Origin: Teredinibacter turnerae T7901
GTDB taxonomy: Bacteria > Pseudomonadota > Gammaproteobacteria > Pseudomonadales > Cellvibrionaceae
Direction: 5' to 3'
DNA length: 64,000 nucleotides
Assembly: GCF_000023025.1 (NCBI RefSeq)
Contig: NC_012997.1
Span: forward strand, 1,968,764-2,032,763
Part shown: positions 40,482 through 52,333 of the stretch, in pieces
Layout: each line of letters opens with the position of its first letter
Numbering within the stretch: the first letter of the stretch is position 1
The notes under the pieces: generated by a model
Database searches by the model: none
Seen by the model: the letters and a program-made list of their open reading frames with translations, nothing else
Told to the model about the DNA's origin: nothing
Position numbers and translations under genes: made by a program

Positions 40482-42818
40482 TTGAGTAAAATAGTAGCCG
40501 GTACTGAAGATCCCGCCGAAAAATCCCCCATTGCAGTACGCATATTACGCGAAGGAGTGTTGATTGGTCTTGTGCTCACGTGCGCCTATATTGCGCTGGC
40601 TCTGTTTACGTACAGCACTTCCGACCCTGGATGGTCATCGTCGGGCAATGGATCTGTCGACAACGCCGGCGGCCCGGCTGGTGCCTGGCTTTCTGATGTG
40701 TTTTTCTCGCTGTTCGGTGCACTCGCGTATCTATTCCCGCTAATGCTGGCCTATCAGGTGGTTTTGCAGCTGCGCGAACGGCGGGCATTTCAGCCAGATT
40801 TGCTGATTTTTGCCGTCCGTTTTGTGGGTTTTATTCTGGTGATGGTCGCCGCTACGGGCTTGGCGGTTATGCAGTATGGAACTGAAAGTACCTACTTGCC
40901 GTTTTCCGCAGGCGGGTACCTGGGGTTAACAACTGCAACCGCGATTCATGGCGCCTTCGGCTATATGGGGGGGAGTTTACTGCTTCTGGCGATGCTCCTG
41001 TTCGGTCTCACCATTTTTGCAGAAATTTCCTGGTTCGCAGTCATGGATGCGCTGGGCGCCGCCGTGTTGCGATTTATTGCGCACGTGAAGCAAAAGCGTG
41101 AGGCCAGAAAGCGAGCTAAACAGGAGCAGCGCGAAGCACAGGCTGCGGTGGCGCAACGTCGGGAAGCGGCCAAAGTCCATGTGGCGAAAGTTAAAGAAAA
41201 AATTCCGCCAAAAATTGAACCACCCAAGAAAAAGCCAGAACCCAGCGAACGTGTTAATCGGGAAAAACAGCAGAAACTGGAGTTTGACGATACGCCGCCG
41301 GTCGGCGATTTGCCGCCGCTTGAGTTGCTCGAACCTGCAGACAAAAAAAGCGACAAAGGCTTCTCGGAAGAGTCTCTGGAGGCGATGTCGCGTCTTTTGG
41401 AGCTGAAACTGAAGGATTTTGGCGTTATTGCGGATGTGGTGGCGGTGTTGCCTGGGCCCGTGGTAACCCGGTTTGAGATTCAACCGGCGCCGGGTGTGAA
41501 GGTCAGCAAAATTTCTAATTTGGCCAAGGACCTTGCGCGCTCGTTGGCGGTGATCAGTGTACGCGTTGTGGAAGTGATTCCAGGCAAATCGGTGGTCGGT
41601 GTGGAAATTCCCAACGAGCACCGCGAAATGGTGCGCTTAAGCGAAGTTATCGGTGCAGAGGCGTACGATAAGTCCAAATCACCACTGACATTAGCGCTTG
41701 GGCATGATATTTCCGGTGAGGCTGTGGTTGCCGATCTTGCGCGTATGCCTCACCTGCTGGTGGCGGGTACGACGGGCTCGGGTAAATCGGTTGGGGTGAA
41801 CTCCATGCTGGTGAGCATGTTGTACAAATCAACGCCGGAAGAAGTGCGCTTGATTCTCGTCGATCCCAAAATGCTCGAGCTGTCGGTGTACGACGGTATT
41901 CCTCACCTGCTAACGCCGGTGATCACCGACATGAAAGATGCCGCCACCGGTTTGCGCTGGTGCGTAGGCGAGATGGAGCGGCGCTACAAATTGATGGCGT
42001 CTCTCGGGGTGCGGAACATCAGCGGTTACAACAAAAAAGTACGCGACGCAGAGAAAGCCGGGGCGCCGATCCCCGATCCGCTATGGACACCCGAAGACGA
42101 TGGTGTGGTCGAACGCGAAAACGCAACCGCACCGGATCTGACCACCATGCCGTTTATTGTAGTGGTGATCGACGAATTCGCCGACATGATGATGATCGTC
42201 GGCAAAAAGGTGGAGCAGTTGATCGCGCGAATTGCCCAAAAAGCACGGGCTGCGGGTATTCACATGATACTGGCAACCCAGCGTCCGTCGGTGGATGTCA
42301 TTACCGGTTTAATCAAGGCGAACGTACCGACCCGAATGGCATTCCAGGTGTCATCGAAAATCGATTCCCGAACGATTCTGGACCAAGGCGGTGCGGAACA
42401 ACTTCTCGGGCACGGTGACATGCTCTTCTTGCCGCCAGGGACCGCTCATACAGTACGTGTTCACGGCGCGTTTATCGATGACCACGAGGTGCACAAAGTT
42501 GTTGCGGATTGGAAAAAGCGCGGGGAACCTGATTACCTGGACGATATTCTAAGCGAAGACGTTTCCAGCATCCCGGTGCCAGGGTTCAGTTCCGAGGGAG
42601 ATGAGGACGGCAAGTCAGAGTCCGACCCACTGTACGATGAAGCCGTGGCATTTGTGACAGAAACACGTAAGGCCAGTATTTCCTCCGTGCAGCGAAAATT
42701 GCGCATAGGCTACAACCGCGCTGCGCGGCTAATTGAAGATATGGAAATGGCGGGTGTTGTAACTCCAATGAGTTCGAACGGCAGCCGTGAAGTCCTTGCT
42801 CCACCACCACCCAAGTAG
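40482..42818 (+). CDS. ftsK: DNA translocase FtsK
   Basis: Septum-anchored DNA pump that clears the terminus and activates XerCD at dif. The TTG at 40482 (GAG nine bases upstream) gives 778 residues; the frame is open back to 40317, but a TACAAT -10 element at 40416-40421 would place the transcript start after those earlier codons. Four membrane helices fall in the first 180 residues, then a Lys/Glu/Ala-rich linker of only about 90 residues, the motor domain with Walker [15 protein letters not shown] and Walker [12 protein letters not shown], and a C-terminal gamma domain ([17 protein letters not shown]). The linker is short compared with E. coli FtsK (1329 residues). lolA starts 6 bases later. 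Confidence 0.93.
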   Translation: MSKIVAGTEDPAEKSPIAVRILREGVLIGLVLTCAYIALALFTYSTSDPGWSSSGNGSVDNAGGPAGAWLSDVFFSLFGALAYLFPLMLAYQVVLQLRERRAFQPDLLIFAVRFVGFILVMVAATGLAVMQYGTESTYLPFSAGGYLGLTTATAIHGAFGYMGGSLLLLAMLLFGLTIFAEISWFAVMDALGAAVLRFIAHVKQKREARKRAKQEQREAQAAVAQRREAAKVHVAKVKEKIPPKIEPPKKKPEPSERVNREKQQKLEFDDTPPVGDLPPLELLEPADKKSDKGFSEESLEAMSRLLELKLKDFGVIADVVAVLPGPVVTRFEIQPAPGVKVSKISNLAKDLARSLAVISVRVVEVIPGKSVVGVEIPNEHREMVRLSEVIGAEAYDKSKSPLTLALGHDISGEAVVADLARMPHLLVAGTTGSGKSVGVNSMLVSMLYKSTPEEVRLILVDPKMLELSVYDGIPHLLTPVITDMKDAATGLRWCVGEMERRYKLMASLGVRNISGYNKKVRDAEKAGAPIPDPLWTPEDDGVVERENATAPDLTTMPFIVVVIDEFADMMMIVGKKVEQLIARIAQKARAAGIHMILATQRPSVDVITGLIKANVPTRMAFQVSSKIDSRTILDQGGAEQLLGHGDMLFLPPGTAHTVRVHGAFIDDHEVHKVVADWKKRGEPDYLDDILSEDVSSIPVPGFSSEGDEDGKSESDPLYDEAVAFVTETRKASISSVQRKLRIGYNRAARLIEDMEMAGVVTPMSSNGSREVLAPPPPK

Positions 42819-42824
42819 GTAATT

Positions 42825-43460
42825 ATGGCGTTAAAAAATACATTTTTTACTGCGGCTGTTCTGTTAAGTGGGTTGTTTTGCTCCGTATCCTGGGCGGATG
42901 ATGTGGATGACTTAAGTGCTAAATTGCGAGCACTGAACACGTTTTCCGCGCACTTTGAGCAACGATTGCTGGACGATTCGGGGGCTGAGCTGCAAAAAAC
43001 GGAAGGGCAGGTGAAAGTAAGTAACCCTGGCCGTTTTTTCTGGCAGGTCGAACCGCCATTTGAGCAAACCGTAGTGACCGATGGCGAGCAGCTGTGGGTG
43101 TACGACCCGGATATGGAGCAGGTGACCGTTTATTCCAAGCAGCAATTGGCATCGACACCTGCACAATTATTGAGCGGTGATTTTGCCGAATTGGCAAAAA
43201 CTTACGCTATCACAGCATCGATGAACAAAGGCGCGCTCACCTATCGCATGGCGCCAAAAGATGAACAAACCAGTAATTTTGCCGGGCTGGAGTTTATCTT
43301 CGACAAAAAAGACCGGCTTGAAGGCATGATCCTGGAAGACAAGTTGGGGCAGCGTACGGTTGTGACCTTTTCCAAACGTCAGCTCAATAAGCCCATCGAT
43401 GCGAGTATTTTCAGTTTTAAGCCGCCGGCGGGCACTGATGTCATTCATAGCGGAAGCTAG
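42825..43460 (+). CDS. lolA: Outer-membrane lipoprotein carrier protein LolA
   Basis: Periplasmic chaperone ferrying lipoproteins from LolCDE to LolB. 211 residues with a Sec signal peptide (FFTAAVLLSGLFCSVSWA, cut before DDVDD). LNTFSAHFEQRLLDDSG, VSNPGRFFWQVEPPFEQTVV and DGEQLWVYDPDMEQVTV are standard LolA segments. It sits between ftsK and rarA with gaps of only 3-6 bases, the usual gammaproteobacterial operon. Confidence 0.96.
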   Translation: MALKNTFFTAAVLLSGLFCSVSWADDVDDLSAKLRALNTFSAHFEQRLLDDSGAELQKTEGQVKVSNPGRFFWQVEPPFEQTVVTDGEQLWVYDPDMEQVTVYSKQQLASTPAQLLSGDFAELAKTYAITASMNKGALTYRMAPKDEQTSNFAGLEFIFDKKDRLEGMILEDKLGQRTVVTFSKRQLNKPIDASIFSFKPPAGTDVIHSGS

Positions 43461-43463
43461 TGC

Positions 43464-44807
43464 GTGGCGGACGATCTATTTGACGAGCCAAGCAATGCCG
43501 GCCATTTTGAGCCTTTGGCTGCGCGCCTAAGGCCCCGCAACCTGGACGAGTATCTCGGCCAGGAGCACTTGCTCGGTGCCGGGAAGCCGCTGCGGCAGGC
43601 GATAGCACACGGCCAGATTCATTCGATGATACTTTGGGGGCCGCCGGGGATAGGCAAAACCTCCCTTGCTCGTTTACTTGCTAATGAGGCCAACGCGTTT
43701 TTTCTGTCGATTTCGGCGGTGCTTGCCGGGGTCAAGGACATTCGCGATGCCGTCCAACAGGCACGCCAACAGCAGCAGGCCTATGGGCGCAAGACCATTT
43801 TATTTGTTGATGAAGTACATCGGTTCAACAAATCTCAACAGGACGCCTTTCTCCCCTATGTGGAAGATGGCACCATTCTCTTTGTTGGTGCCACTACCGA
43901 GAACCCGTCGTTTGAGGTCAACAATGCGTTGCTCTCCCGTTGCCGTGTGTACGTGCTCCAGCGCTTCAGTGATGAGCAGCAGGTACAGCTCATCGACAAG
44001 GCGTTATCGAGCGAGCGGGGGCTGGTGAGCAAACAGTTAAAAATTGCCGACGCCGAGCGCAAGCTGCTTGTTCAGGCGGCGGATGGCGATGCGCGGCGCT
44101 TGTTGAATCTGCTCGAGATCGCCAGCGACCTGCTCGACACCGGGGGCACCCTGGGGGCAGATGTGCTTGCACAGGTTTTGACCGGAGACGTGCGGCGCTT
44201 TGATAAAGGCGGAGACCTGTTCTACGAACAGATTTCAGCGTTGCACAAATCGGTGCGAGGTTCTGATCCGGACGCGGCACTTTACTGGTTTGTGCGCATG
44301 CTCGATGGTGGCTGTGACCCTCTGTACATCGCGCGTCGCGTGGTTCGGATGGCGTCAGAAGATATTGGCAATGCTGATCCACGGGGTATTACGCTCGCGC
44401 TCAATGCCTGGGATGTGCAAGAACGGCTCGGTAGCCCGGAAGGGGAGCTCGCATTAGCACAGGCGGTGACTTACCTCGCGGCAGCGCCAAAAAGCAACGC
44501 TGTGTATAATGCCTTCAACCAAGCACGAGAAGATGTGCGCCAAATGCCCAGCTACGATGTGCCTGTTCATCTGCGAAATGCACCTACTCGCCTGATGAAA
44601 GACTTGTCTTATGGTGCCGAATACCGGTACGCACACAGCGAGCCAGATGCCTTTGCCGCAGGGGTTAATTATTTCCCAACTGAAATGCTCCCGGTGCAGT
44701 ACTACCAGCCTGTAGAGCGGGGGCTCGAGATTAAAATCGGTGAAAAGCTGCGTCACTTGCGCAGTTTGAATGAACAGTACAGAAATCAACAGGACGATAA
44801 AGAGTGA
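43464..44807 (+). CDS. rarA: Replication-associated recombination protein A (MgsA/RarA)
   Basis: AAA+ ATPase acting at stalled forks, related to clamp loader subunits. It starts at GTG 43464 and has 447 residues. [20 protein letters not shown] opens the domain, Walker A is [14 protein letters not shown], Walker [17 protein letters not shown], sensor 1 [12 protein letters not shown], and the C-terminal tetramerisation part includes [20 protein letters not shown]. It is tightly spaced after lolA and before crcB. Confidence 0.96.
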   Translation: MADDLFDEPSNAGHFEPLAARLRPRNLDEYLGQEHLLGAGKPLRQAIAHGQIHSMILWGPPGIGKTSLARLLANEANAFFLSISAVLAGVKDIRDAVQQARQQQQAYGRKTILFVDEVHRFNKSQQDAFLPYVEDGTILFVGATTENPSFEVNNALLSRCRVYVLQRFSDEQQVQLIDKALSSERGLVSKQLKIADAERKLLVQAADGDARRLLNLLEIASDLLDTGGTLGADVLAQVLTGDVRRFDKGGDLFYEQISALHKSVRGSDPDAALYWFVRMLDGGCDPLYIARRVVRMASEDIGNADPRGITLALNAWDVQERLGSPEGELALAQAVTYLAAAPKSNAVYNAFNQAREDVRQMPSYDVPVHLRNAPTRLMKDLSYGAEYRYAHSEPDAFAAGVNYFPTEMLPVQYYQPVERGLEIKIGEKLRHLRSLNEQYRNQQDDKE

Positions 44808-44812
44808 ATCCT

Positions 44813-46479
<1,667 letters not shown>

Positions 46480-46486
46480 TCTAAGC

Positions 46487-46513
46487 AGCGTCAGGCGCCG
46501 GGCGTCTGACGCT
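46487..46513 (+). promoter_or_regulatory. Strong hairpin between serS and cysG
   Basis: AGCGTCAGGCGCC (46487-46499) pairs with GGCGTCTGACGCT (46501-46513) over 13 positions with one G-T pair. No T-run follows, so it is not a standard terminator. It ends 11 bases before the cysG start, in the place where a ribosome-binding site would be, and may limit cysG translation or stabilise the upstream mRNA end. Confidence 0.6.
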
Positions 46514-46524
46514 CGGTATCGCCG

Positions 46525-47904
46525 ATGGACTACCTCCCACTTTTTTTTGATCTCAAAACCAAACCGTGCCTGGTCGTTGGTGGCGGCACCATAGCGACTC
46601 GCAAAGCTCGCCTTCTCGCCAAAGCGGGTGCGTGTATTTCTGTGGTTGCGCCTGATGCCCAGGACGAGTTGGCACAATTGGTCAAATCATCCGGTGGGCA
46701 ACTCCACACACAAGACTATAGCTCAGCGTTAATTGGCCAATCGGTACTGGTCATTTCGGCGACGGATATCGAATCCGTCAATCGCCAGGTATCTGAAGAT
46801 TGTCATGCCAGACAAATTCCCGTGAATGTGGTTGATAGCCCCGCGTTGTGCAGCGTCATCACCCCAGCGATTGTCGATCGCAGCCCGCTGATTATCGCCG
46901 CGAGCAGTGGCGGTGAATCCCCAGTGTTGGCCCGACGGGTGCGAACCCAACTGGAGTCGACCTTTCCCGCGTCATACGGCAGGCTGGCAAAATTTGCCAG
47001 TCGTTTTCGAGATGCGGTTAAAAGCCGTTTCAGCGATGGCGAGCAGCGGCGACGCTTCTGGGAAAGCGTACTCGGCGGCACTATTGCTGAGCAGGTGTTG
47101 GCGGGCAGCGAATCTGAAGCGGAAATCGCGTTGCAAAAACGCATTACCGCAGGCGATGTAGCGGATCGTGGAGAGGTGTATTTGGTAGGGGCAGGGCCCG
47201 GCGATCCCGATCTTTTGACCTTCAAAGCGCTACGCTTAATGCAGCAGGCAGAAGTTGTACTGTACGATAGACTGGTGTCGGAGCCGATTCTTGAAATGGT
47301 CCGGCGCGACGCCGACCGTATTTATGTGGGTAAGCGCCGCAGCGAACATACCATGCCGCAGGAGCAGATTAACCAGTTGCTCCTGCGGCTCGCCCAGGAA
47401 GGCAAGCGGGTGCTCCGGCTTAAAGGTGGTGATCCCTTTATTTTTGGCCGCGGAGGTGAAGAAATTGATCTGCTGGCAGCGCATCAGATTCCGTTTCAAG
47501 TGGTGCCTGGCATCACGGCGGCAAGTGGGTGCTCAGCTTACGCGGGAATTCCGTTAACGCACCGCGATTACTCCAGTTCTGTGCGGTTTATTACTGGGCA
47601 TCTTAAAAACGGTGAGGTCAACTTCGATTGGCAAGAGTTTGTGGCGGACCACCAGACGCTCGTGTTTTACATGGGGCTGGTCGGACTGGAACAAATTTGC
47701 ACTAAAATGATCGAATTCGGTAAGCCCGCAGATACGCCGGTGGCGTTGGTGGAGCGGGGAACCTTACCTACGCAGGTTGTGCATACAGGCACCTTGGCAT
47801 CAATGCCAATGAAGGTAAAAAATACGGAGATTCATGCACCGACACTGCTGATAATCGGTGGTGTAGTGGCTTTGCACAAGTCTCTGGGGTGGTTCAAGCG
47901 TTAA
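46525..47904 (+). CDS. cysG: Siroheme synthase CysG (trifunctional)
   Basis: 459 residues combining two modules. The N-terminal precorrin-2 dehydrogenase/ferrochelatase (about 1-205) carries the NAD motif [15 protein letters not shown]. The C-terminal uroporphyrinogen-III methyltransferase has [31 protein letters not shown] and [20 protein letters not shown]. It makes siroheme for sulfite or nitrite reductase. No obvious ribosome-binding site lies before the ATG; a strong hairpin sits just upstream. Confidence 0.96.
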   Translation: MDYLPLFFDLKTKPCLVVGGGTIATRKARLLAKAGACISVVAPDAQDELAQLVKSSGGQLHTQDYSSALIGQSVLVISATDIESVNRQVSEDCHARQIPVNVVDSPALCSVITPAIVDRSPLIIAASSGGESPVLARRVRTQLESTFPASYGRLAKFASRFRDAVKSRFSDGEQRRRFWESVLGGTIAEQVLAGSESEAEIALQKRITAGDVADRGEVYLVGAGPGDPDLLTFKALRLMQQAEVVLYDRLVSEPILEMVRRDADRIYVGKRRSEHTMPQEQINQLLLRLAQEGKRVLRLKGGDPFIFGRGGEEIDLLAAHQIPFQVVPGITAASGCSAYAGIPLTHRDYSSSVRFITGHLKNGEVNFDWQEFVADHQTLVFYMGLVGLEQICTKMIEFGKPADTPVALVERGTLPTQVVHTGTLASMPMKVKNTEIHAPTLLIIGGVVALHKSLGWFKR

Positions 47905-47968
47905 AGCAATTCTGAATCAGGCCGATAGTCTTTGAGCATCCTTTTGTTCTAAGACTGCGGAATTGACC

Positions 47969-48223
47969 ATGGTTGACTCCATAAAACCCTCCAGCCCGAC
48001 GTTACCCATTCGTCGGGATCAGACAACCCAAGGCACAGAAAGCCACGGGGATGATAAGTACGGTCCCTTCACTCCTGCTGGGCCGCCGCTTCGCGAGCGT
48101 CGGCTAACCCCAGATCGCCGAAAGAACCAAAAATTGGTTCCGCGGTCAATTTACGAATTGCGTTCAGGTAAGGACCGCCGCCGAAGCGACGGTCGCCATC
48201 CCTCCATTGAAATAGAGGTATAG
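47969..48223 (+). CDS. Small Arg-rich hypothetical protein
   Basis: 84 residues from ATG 47969 (GCGGAA upstream). No family recognised. The N-terminus is Ser/Pro/Thr-rich and probably disordered; the middle reads RERRLTPDRRKNQK and the end SGKDRRRSDGRH, two related R/D-rich blocks ending each time in DRR. Very basic, no membrane segment or signal. It follows cysG by 64 bases and precedes gor by 57, so it may belong to either transcript. Confidence 0.55.
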   Translation: MVDSIKPSSPTLPIRRDQTTQGTESHGDDKYGPFTPAGPPLRERRLTPDRRKNQKLVPRSIYELRSGKDRRRSDGRHPSIEIEV

Positions 48224-48280
48224 CGAACCCTGGCGCAGGTAGCTTTTGCTGCAGTTGAGAACTCTAAGAAGGGAAACCTC

Positions 48281-49666
48281 ATGTCTGAAGATGTTATGGA
48301 TTTTGATTTGTTTGTGATTGGCGCCGGCTCTGGCGGTGTTCGCGCGAGCCGCATTGCCGCTCAGTTAGGCGCAAAGGTGGCCGTTGCTGAAGATTTATAC
48401 CTGGGCGGCACCTGTGTGAATGTTGGTTGTGTGCCCAAAAAATTATTTGTTTACGGTTCACATTTTAAAGAAGACTTTGAAGCGGCCCGAGGCTTTGGCT
48501 GGAGCTACGATAACCTCGAGTTCGACTGGCAAACCCTGCGGGACAACAAAACCCAGGAGATAGAGCGCCTGAATGGCGTGTACGGGCGGATTCTGGAGGG
48601 CTCGGGCGTGGAGATTATTCGCGGCCGGGCCACTATAGCCGGCCCGAATCTCGTTGCGGTGGATGGGGAGACCTACACCGCAAAAAACATCCTGGTGGCT
48701 ACCGGCAGCTGGCCGCGAGAGCCGCGCTACCCTGGCGCAGAGTATGTGACCAATTCAAACGATTTTTTCTTTTTACATCATCTACCCAAGCGGGTGATTG
48801 TTGAGGGCGGCGGTTATATCGCTGTTGAATTCGCGGGCATTTTGAATGCGTTGGGTTGTGATACGGAGTTAGTGTATCGGGGCGAGATGTTCTTGCGCCA
48901 TTTTGATGGCGACGTGCGTCGTTTTGCTGCGGAACAGATAGCAGAAAAGGGCGTAAAGCTGTCGTTTAGTACAGACATTAAAGCGGTCGAAAAGCTGAGT
49001 AACGGCACTCTCCAAGTTACCCTCAACGCCAAAGCCGAAGGCGCTGCCGAGCAGGTGCAAACGCGGGTGGTAGATTGCGTTATTTCCGCGATTGGCCGCA
49101 CACCAAAAACTCGAAATATCGGGCTGGAGGCGCTTGGTGTTAACCTCAAGCCCAATGGTGCAATTGAAGTCGATGACAATTTCGCAACCAACGTGCCTGG
49201 GGTTTACGCCGTCGGTGACGTCATCGATCGTTTTCAGCTCACACCAGTCGCTTTGGCCGAGGGCATGGCGTTGGCGCGCAATTTGTTCGCGGACCAGCCG
49301 ATCGCGATGAACTATAAGCACATTCCGACAGCGGTATTTTGTCAGCCGAACATTGGTACGGTCGGGTACAGCGAAGAAGACGCGCGGGAGAGCGGTCACG
49401 AGGTCGAGGTTTACCAAAGTACCTTCAAGCCGATGAAGCATACTTTAAGCGGTCTGCAGGAAAAAACCTTGATGAAGCTGGTGGTCGACAAGCAAACCCG
49501 CAAGGTACTGGGAGCGCATATGGTGGGCCCCGATGCCGGAGAGATAATCCAGGGGATCGCGATTGCCATTAAAGTCGGCGCCACCAAAGAAGACTTCGAT
49601 GCGACTGTGGGTATCCACCCAACAGCGGCGGAAGAGTTTGTGACTATGCGATCTCCGCGCGCTTAG
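48281..49666 (+). CDS. gor: Glutathione-disulfide reductase
   Basis: FAD enzyme reducing oxidised glutathione with NADPH. 461 residues. It has the FAD motif IGAGSGGVRASRIAA, the redox-active disulfide GGTCVNVGCVPKKLF with both Cys, an NADPH domain (VEGGGYIAVEFAGILNALG), and the C-terminal catalytic His in GIHPTAAEEFVT. AAGGGAAA precedes the start. Confidence 0.96.
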   Translation: MSEDVMDFDLFVIGAGSGGVRASRIAAQLGAKVAVAEDLYLGGTCVNVGCVPKKLFVYGSHFKEDFEAARGFGWSYDNLEFDWQTLRDNKTQEIERLNGVYGRILEGSGVEIIRGRATIAGPNLVAVDGETYTAKNILVATGSWPREPRYPGAEYVTNSNDFFFLHHLPKRVIVEGGGYIAVEFAGILNALGCDTELVYRGEMFLRHFDGDVRRFAAEQIAEKGVKLSFSTDIKAVEKLSNGTLQVTLNAKAEGAAEQVQTRVVDCVISAIGRTPKTRNIGLEALGVNLKPNGAIEVDDNFATNVPGVYAVGDVIDRFQLTPVALAEGMALARNLFADQPIAMNYKHIPTAVFCQPNIGTVGYSEEDARESGHEVEVYQSTFKPMKHTLSGLQEKTLMKLVVDKQTRKVLGAHMVGPDAGEIIQGIAIAIKVGATKEDFDATVGIHPTAAEEFVTMRSPRA

Positions 49667-49770
49667 TTTTAGCCTGTGCGCTGAATTTCGCCCATTGGCT
49701 AAATCGCTATCGAGCAGCGTATGGGGGTCGCGTCGGCAAGGTGCCAGCAGTGTGAGCTAGTGCGCGCCGC

Positions 49771-51015
49771 TTATATATCGCGCAGTTTTTTCCTGCGACC
49801 CGAAGCGTGACGTTCGCGAAGATCACTATCTATATATTTGTCGGTGGTCGCCATGCTGGCATGGCCTGCGTCGTCACGAACGTGCTCACGGGGGCGGGTT
49901 TTGACATCTTCTGAGATGCCCGTATGGCGCAACCAGTGAGCTGTCGCCGAGCGCAGGTCCTGGGCATCGTCGGCGAAGCCTTCCTGCGCCATTTTTTCGT
50001 AGGCAAGATCAAACATCTCTTGCAGCAGTGCGCGGATTTGGCGCGTGCTGGTAATTGCGCCACGCCCCAGTGTCTTCGCTACCAGGGGCGTGCGTTCGCC
50101 AGCAACTGGCAGGGGGGGCAGAGATAGATATTTACGGTAGCGCTTAAGCGCATCCATCATCTCGTCGGATACAGTCACAATCCGGTTTTTATTACCCTTG
50201 CCGGTCACATGAAACCACCAATTCCCGTCCATATCACGGCGAAAGTCACCCATTGTTGGGGTGGCACGTTCATCTGCGACAACCTCAGAAATACGCAAAT
50301 ACATACCGAGTAGACAATTCAGTATAAAGAGGCTGCGCTCGTATTTTTCGGGATGTTTGTCTGCCAGGTCTGCGGCCAGTTCCTGGAGGAACTGCCACTG
50401 CAAGTTTGAGATCCGACGGATGGGCTTATGGGTTTGTTCGCGTTGTAGAAATTTACTTTTTTGGCGAATTAACGCCACTGGATTGGCTTCGCACACGCCC
50501 TCCTGAATCATGTAGCCATAAAACGATGACAACACAGAGAAGGTCGCTTTTAGTGCGGACTGGGAAAGCTGGTAGTTTTCAATTTGAGGGCTGATACCGG
50601 CGCGGGCCAGCTCTTTGGTTTGGCTCACTACATAGGGACGCCAGTCATCGTTGGCGATCCGCAAGCCGTCTCGGCTTTTGAAACGCGCAACGTTTTTAAT
50701 GCCTATCCAGCTGTCTGGTGGATGGCGCGCAAATTCTATAAACGCTTCAATGTCTTCACGTCGAAGGTTGATGACAGTTTTTTTCTGGATAAACCACGCC
50801 CATTGCAACAATCTTTCAAGCTCTCTGCGGTATGAGTTAAAGGTTGCACTGCTTCCGGTGTAGCTGAATAAAAATTTGAGTGCAAACTCATAATCGAGCT
50901 CAGATTGGTATACCGTCGCGTCAGTAGGGAAGAAAGCAGAGGTAGCGAAGTGCTTTCTGTGAAAAGGATTTTCCTGGAACTCGGGTCCATCGAAGATCGG
51001 GACAGGCGTGTTCAA
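49771..51015 (-). CDS. Tyrosine recombinase/integrase
   Basis: Site-specific DNA recombinase of 414 residues. The N-terminal core-binding (SAM-like) domain (about 50-170) contains YRRELERLLQWAWFIQKK. The catalytic domain carries Arg in GMYLRISEVVADE, Lys in VTGKGNKNRIV, HWLRHTG (His-x-x-Arg), the second His in DAGHASMATTDKY, with the nucleophile Tyr in that last motif. All five catalytic positions are present, so it looks active. It is not XerC or XerD by length or N-terminus. No excisionase, phage gene or flanking direct repeat is visible, and nearby genes are housekeeping, so it may act on a resident target or be a remnant of an island. Confidence 0.88.
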   Translation of the reverse strand: MNTPVPIFDGPEFQENPFHRKHFATSAFFPTDATVYQSELDYEFALKFLFSYTGSSATFNSYRRELERLLQWAWFIQKKTVINLRREDIEAFIEFARHPPDSWIGIKNVARFKSRDGLRIANDDWRPYVVSQTKELARAGISPQIENYQLSQSALKATFSVLSSFYGYMIQEGVCEANPVALIRQKSKFLQREQTHKPIRRISNLQWQFLQELAADLADKHPEKYERSLFILNCLLGMYLRISEVVADERATPTMGDFRRDMDGNWWFHVTGKGNKNRIVTVSDEMMDALKRYRKYLSLPPLPVAGERTPLVAKTLGRGAITSTRQIRALLQEMFDLAYEKMAQEGFADDAQDLRSATAHWLRHTGISEDVKTRPREHVRDDAGHASMATTDKYIDSDLRERHASGRRKKLRDI

Positions 51016-51316
51016 TGTAGAATCACCTCGTTATAACGAACGACAATTTTAGCGAAAAATCTCCTTAAAACAACCAGATAGAAAGGGTTTACCGCGTGTT
51101 TCCTGGTTCCGGGGCATAAAATAATTTCGCTTATCACCAGCGCACACAGTATAATCCCTGCTTATTATTCTTCTGTTGGGTTGATCGAGCTAGGTTCTCT
51201 CGCTTATTGCTTTTTACCAACCCCTCCTGTCTAGTTATTTTGTATAGATCTAATGCCGTTTTGCTAACGTATAAAGTGGCAGAATGGTCAGGTAGTCGTA
51301 TTTGGGGATAAAACTT
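51016..51316. other. Divergent intergenic region between integrase and MaoC-like gene
   Basis: 301 bases. TATAAT at 51150-51155 could be a -10 for the plus-strand gene, but a good -35 is missing. No coding frame or repeat with support. Confidence 0.4.
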
Positions 51317-51985
51317 GTGAATATTGTTGAGTTGTTGAAAGAAAAGGGCCAACAATTGCAGCTCAGCAACGGTGAGTTTATCCGTCGACTCGAGCCTCAG
51401 GTGAGAGAGCTTAAAGAAACTTTCAACCAATCCGTATCCAATTCGTTTGCCAGCGCGTTCTTTTCGCGATTTATCGCAGTTGCTAACGAAGAACTTCACC
51501 CTGCCGTCGTCCCGTTACCCGCCGTTGTTGAGCTTGCTTCCAGTCTTCGCCGGAAGTTAGGGCAGGAAGTACACTTGGGCGAGTGGCACTTGGTCGATCA
51601 ATCGATGATCGACAGCTTCGCTCAAGCAACAGGCGATACGCAATGGATTCATACTGATCCTGTGCGTGCTGAGCGTGAATCCCCTTTCAAATCAACCATT
51701 GCCCACGGCTTCTTAATTGTGTCGTTGCTGCCGAAAATGCGTGGCCTTGAGGAGTATGCCAAGGTGCATTACCCGAATAGCCGCATGGTGGTGAATTGTG
51801 GTATGAACGACCTTCGCTTCATAACTCCCGTAAAATCGGGCAGCCGTCTTCGTTCTCGAACATATTTGCGAAAATATGAATTGAACAAACGCAGTATCGA
51901 TTTGACGGAAGAAGTGATTGTCGAAATTGAACTGGGTCGTAAAGAAGCCTGTCGCGTCGAACTTCTTACCCGCGTTTATCTGTAG
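51317..51985 (+). CDS. MaoC-like (R)-specific enoyl-CoA hydratase
   Basis: 222 residues from GTG 51317, preceded by GGGGATAAA. The C-terminal hot-dog domain (about 80-215) carries the hydratase motif ATGDTQWIHTDPVRAERE with catalytic Asp and His, then SPFKSTIAHGFLIVSLLP. The N-terminal 70 residues are helical and charged (EFIRRLEPQVRELKETFNQS), an extension not present in minimal MaoC proteins. Family members hydrate trans-2-enoyl-CoA; the exact substrate is unknown. It stands alone. Confidence 0.85.
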   Translation: MNIVELLKEKGQQLQLSNGEFIRRLEPQVRELKETFNQSVSNSFASAFFSRFIAVANEELHPAVVPLPAVVELASSLRRKLGQEVHLGEWHLVDQSMIDSFAQATGDTQWIHTDPVRAERESPFKSTIAHGFLIVSLLPKMRGLEEYAKVHYPNSRMVVNCGMNDLRFITPVKSGSRLRSRTYLRKYELNKRSIDLTEEVIVEIELGRKEACRVELLTRVYL

Positions 51986-52333
51986 GTTCTAATTCCAGTC
52001 TGATGTCGGATTGCGCCGGCAGGTTTTTCATTCGAGAATTTATGTGCCTCGTGTTGTCCTTTACTAGCGTGATTTCACATAGTCGCCAATCAATGGTAGG
52101 GTAGTCGCCTACTGTTGGTAGTCCGCACTCTACTTCCAGCCTTGCCGGATGGCGTTTGCTGTCCGAACCCCCAAAAAGTGCTTTTTAGGCGAACACCTTC
52201 TGCCAATGTTAACTTGTAACACTTGGCACAAGTGCGCTCTCGCCGTTTCGCTGCCGCTATGTAACCCATAGCGGTGTCATTGCCGACTACGCCGAGTTGC
52301 GTGTCTAACCAACCATCTACGATTGTCGCGCCC
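51986..52333. other. Intergenic region upstream of symporter gene
   Basis: 348 bases. It contains a 15-base dyad CACTTG-GCA-CAAGTG at 52220-52234, about 100 bases before the symporter start, and two copies of TAGTCGCC near 52080 and 52103. These could be regulator sites. No gene is supported. Confidence 0.4.

Noticed and set aside
44700-44812. Fluoride riboswitch before crcB
   Set aside because: The upstream sequence is the end of rarA coding DNA, leaving no room for the conserved riboswitch fold.
49667-51316. Integrated island bounded by att sites
   Set aside because: No tRNA gene, direct repeats or phage genes next to the recombinase could be seen.
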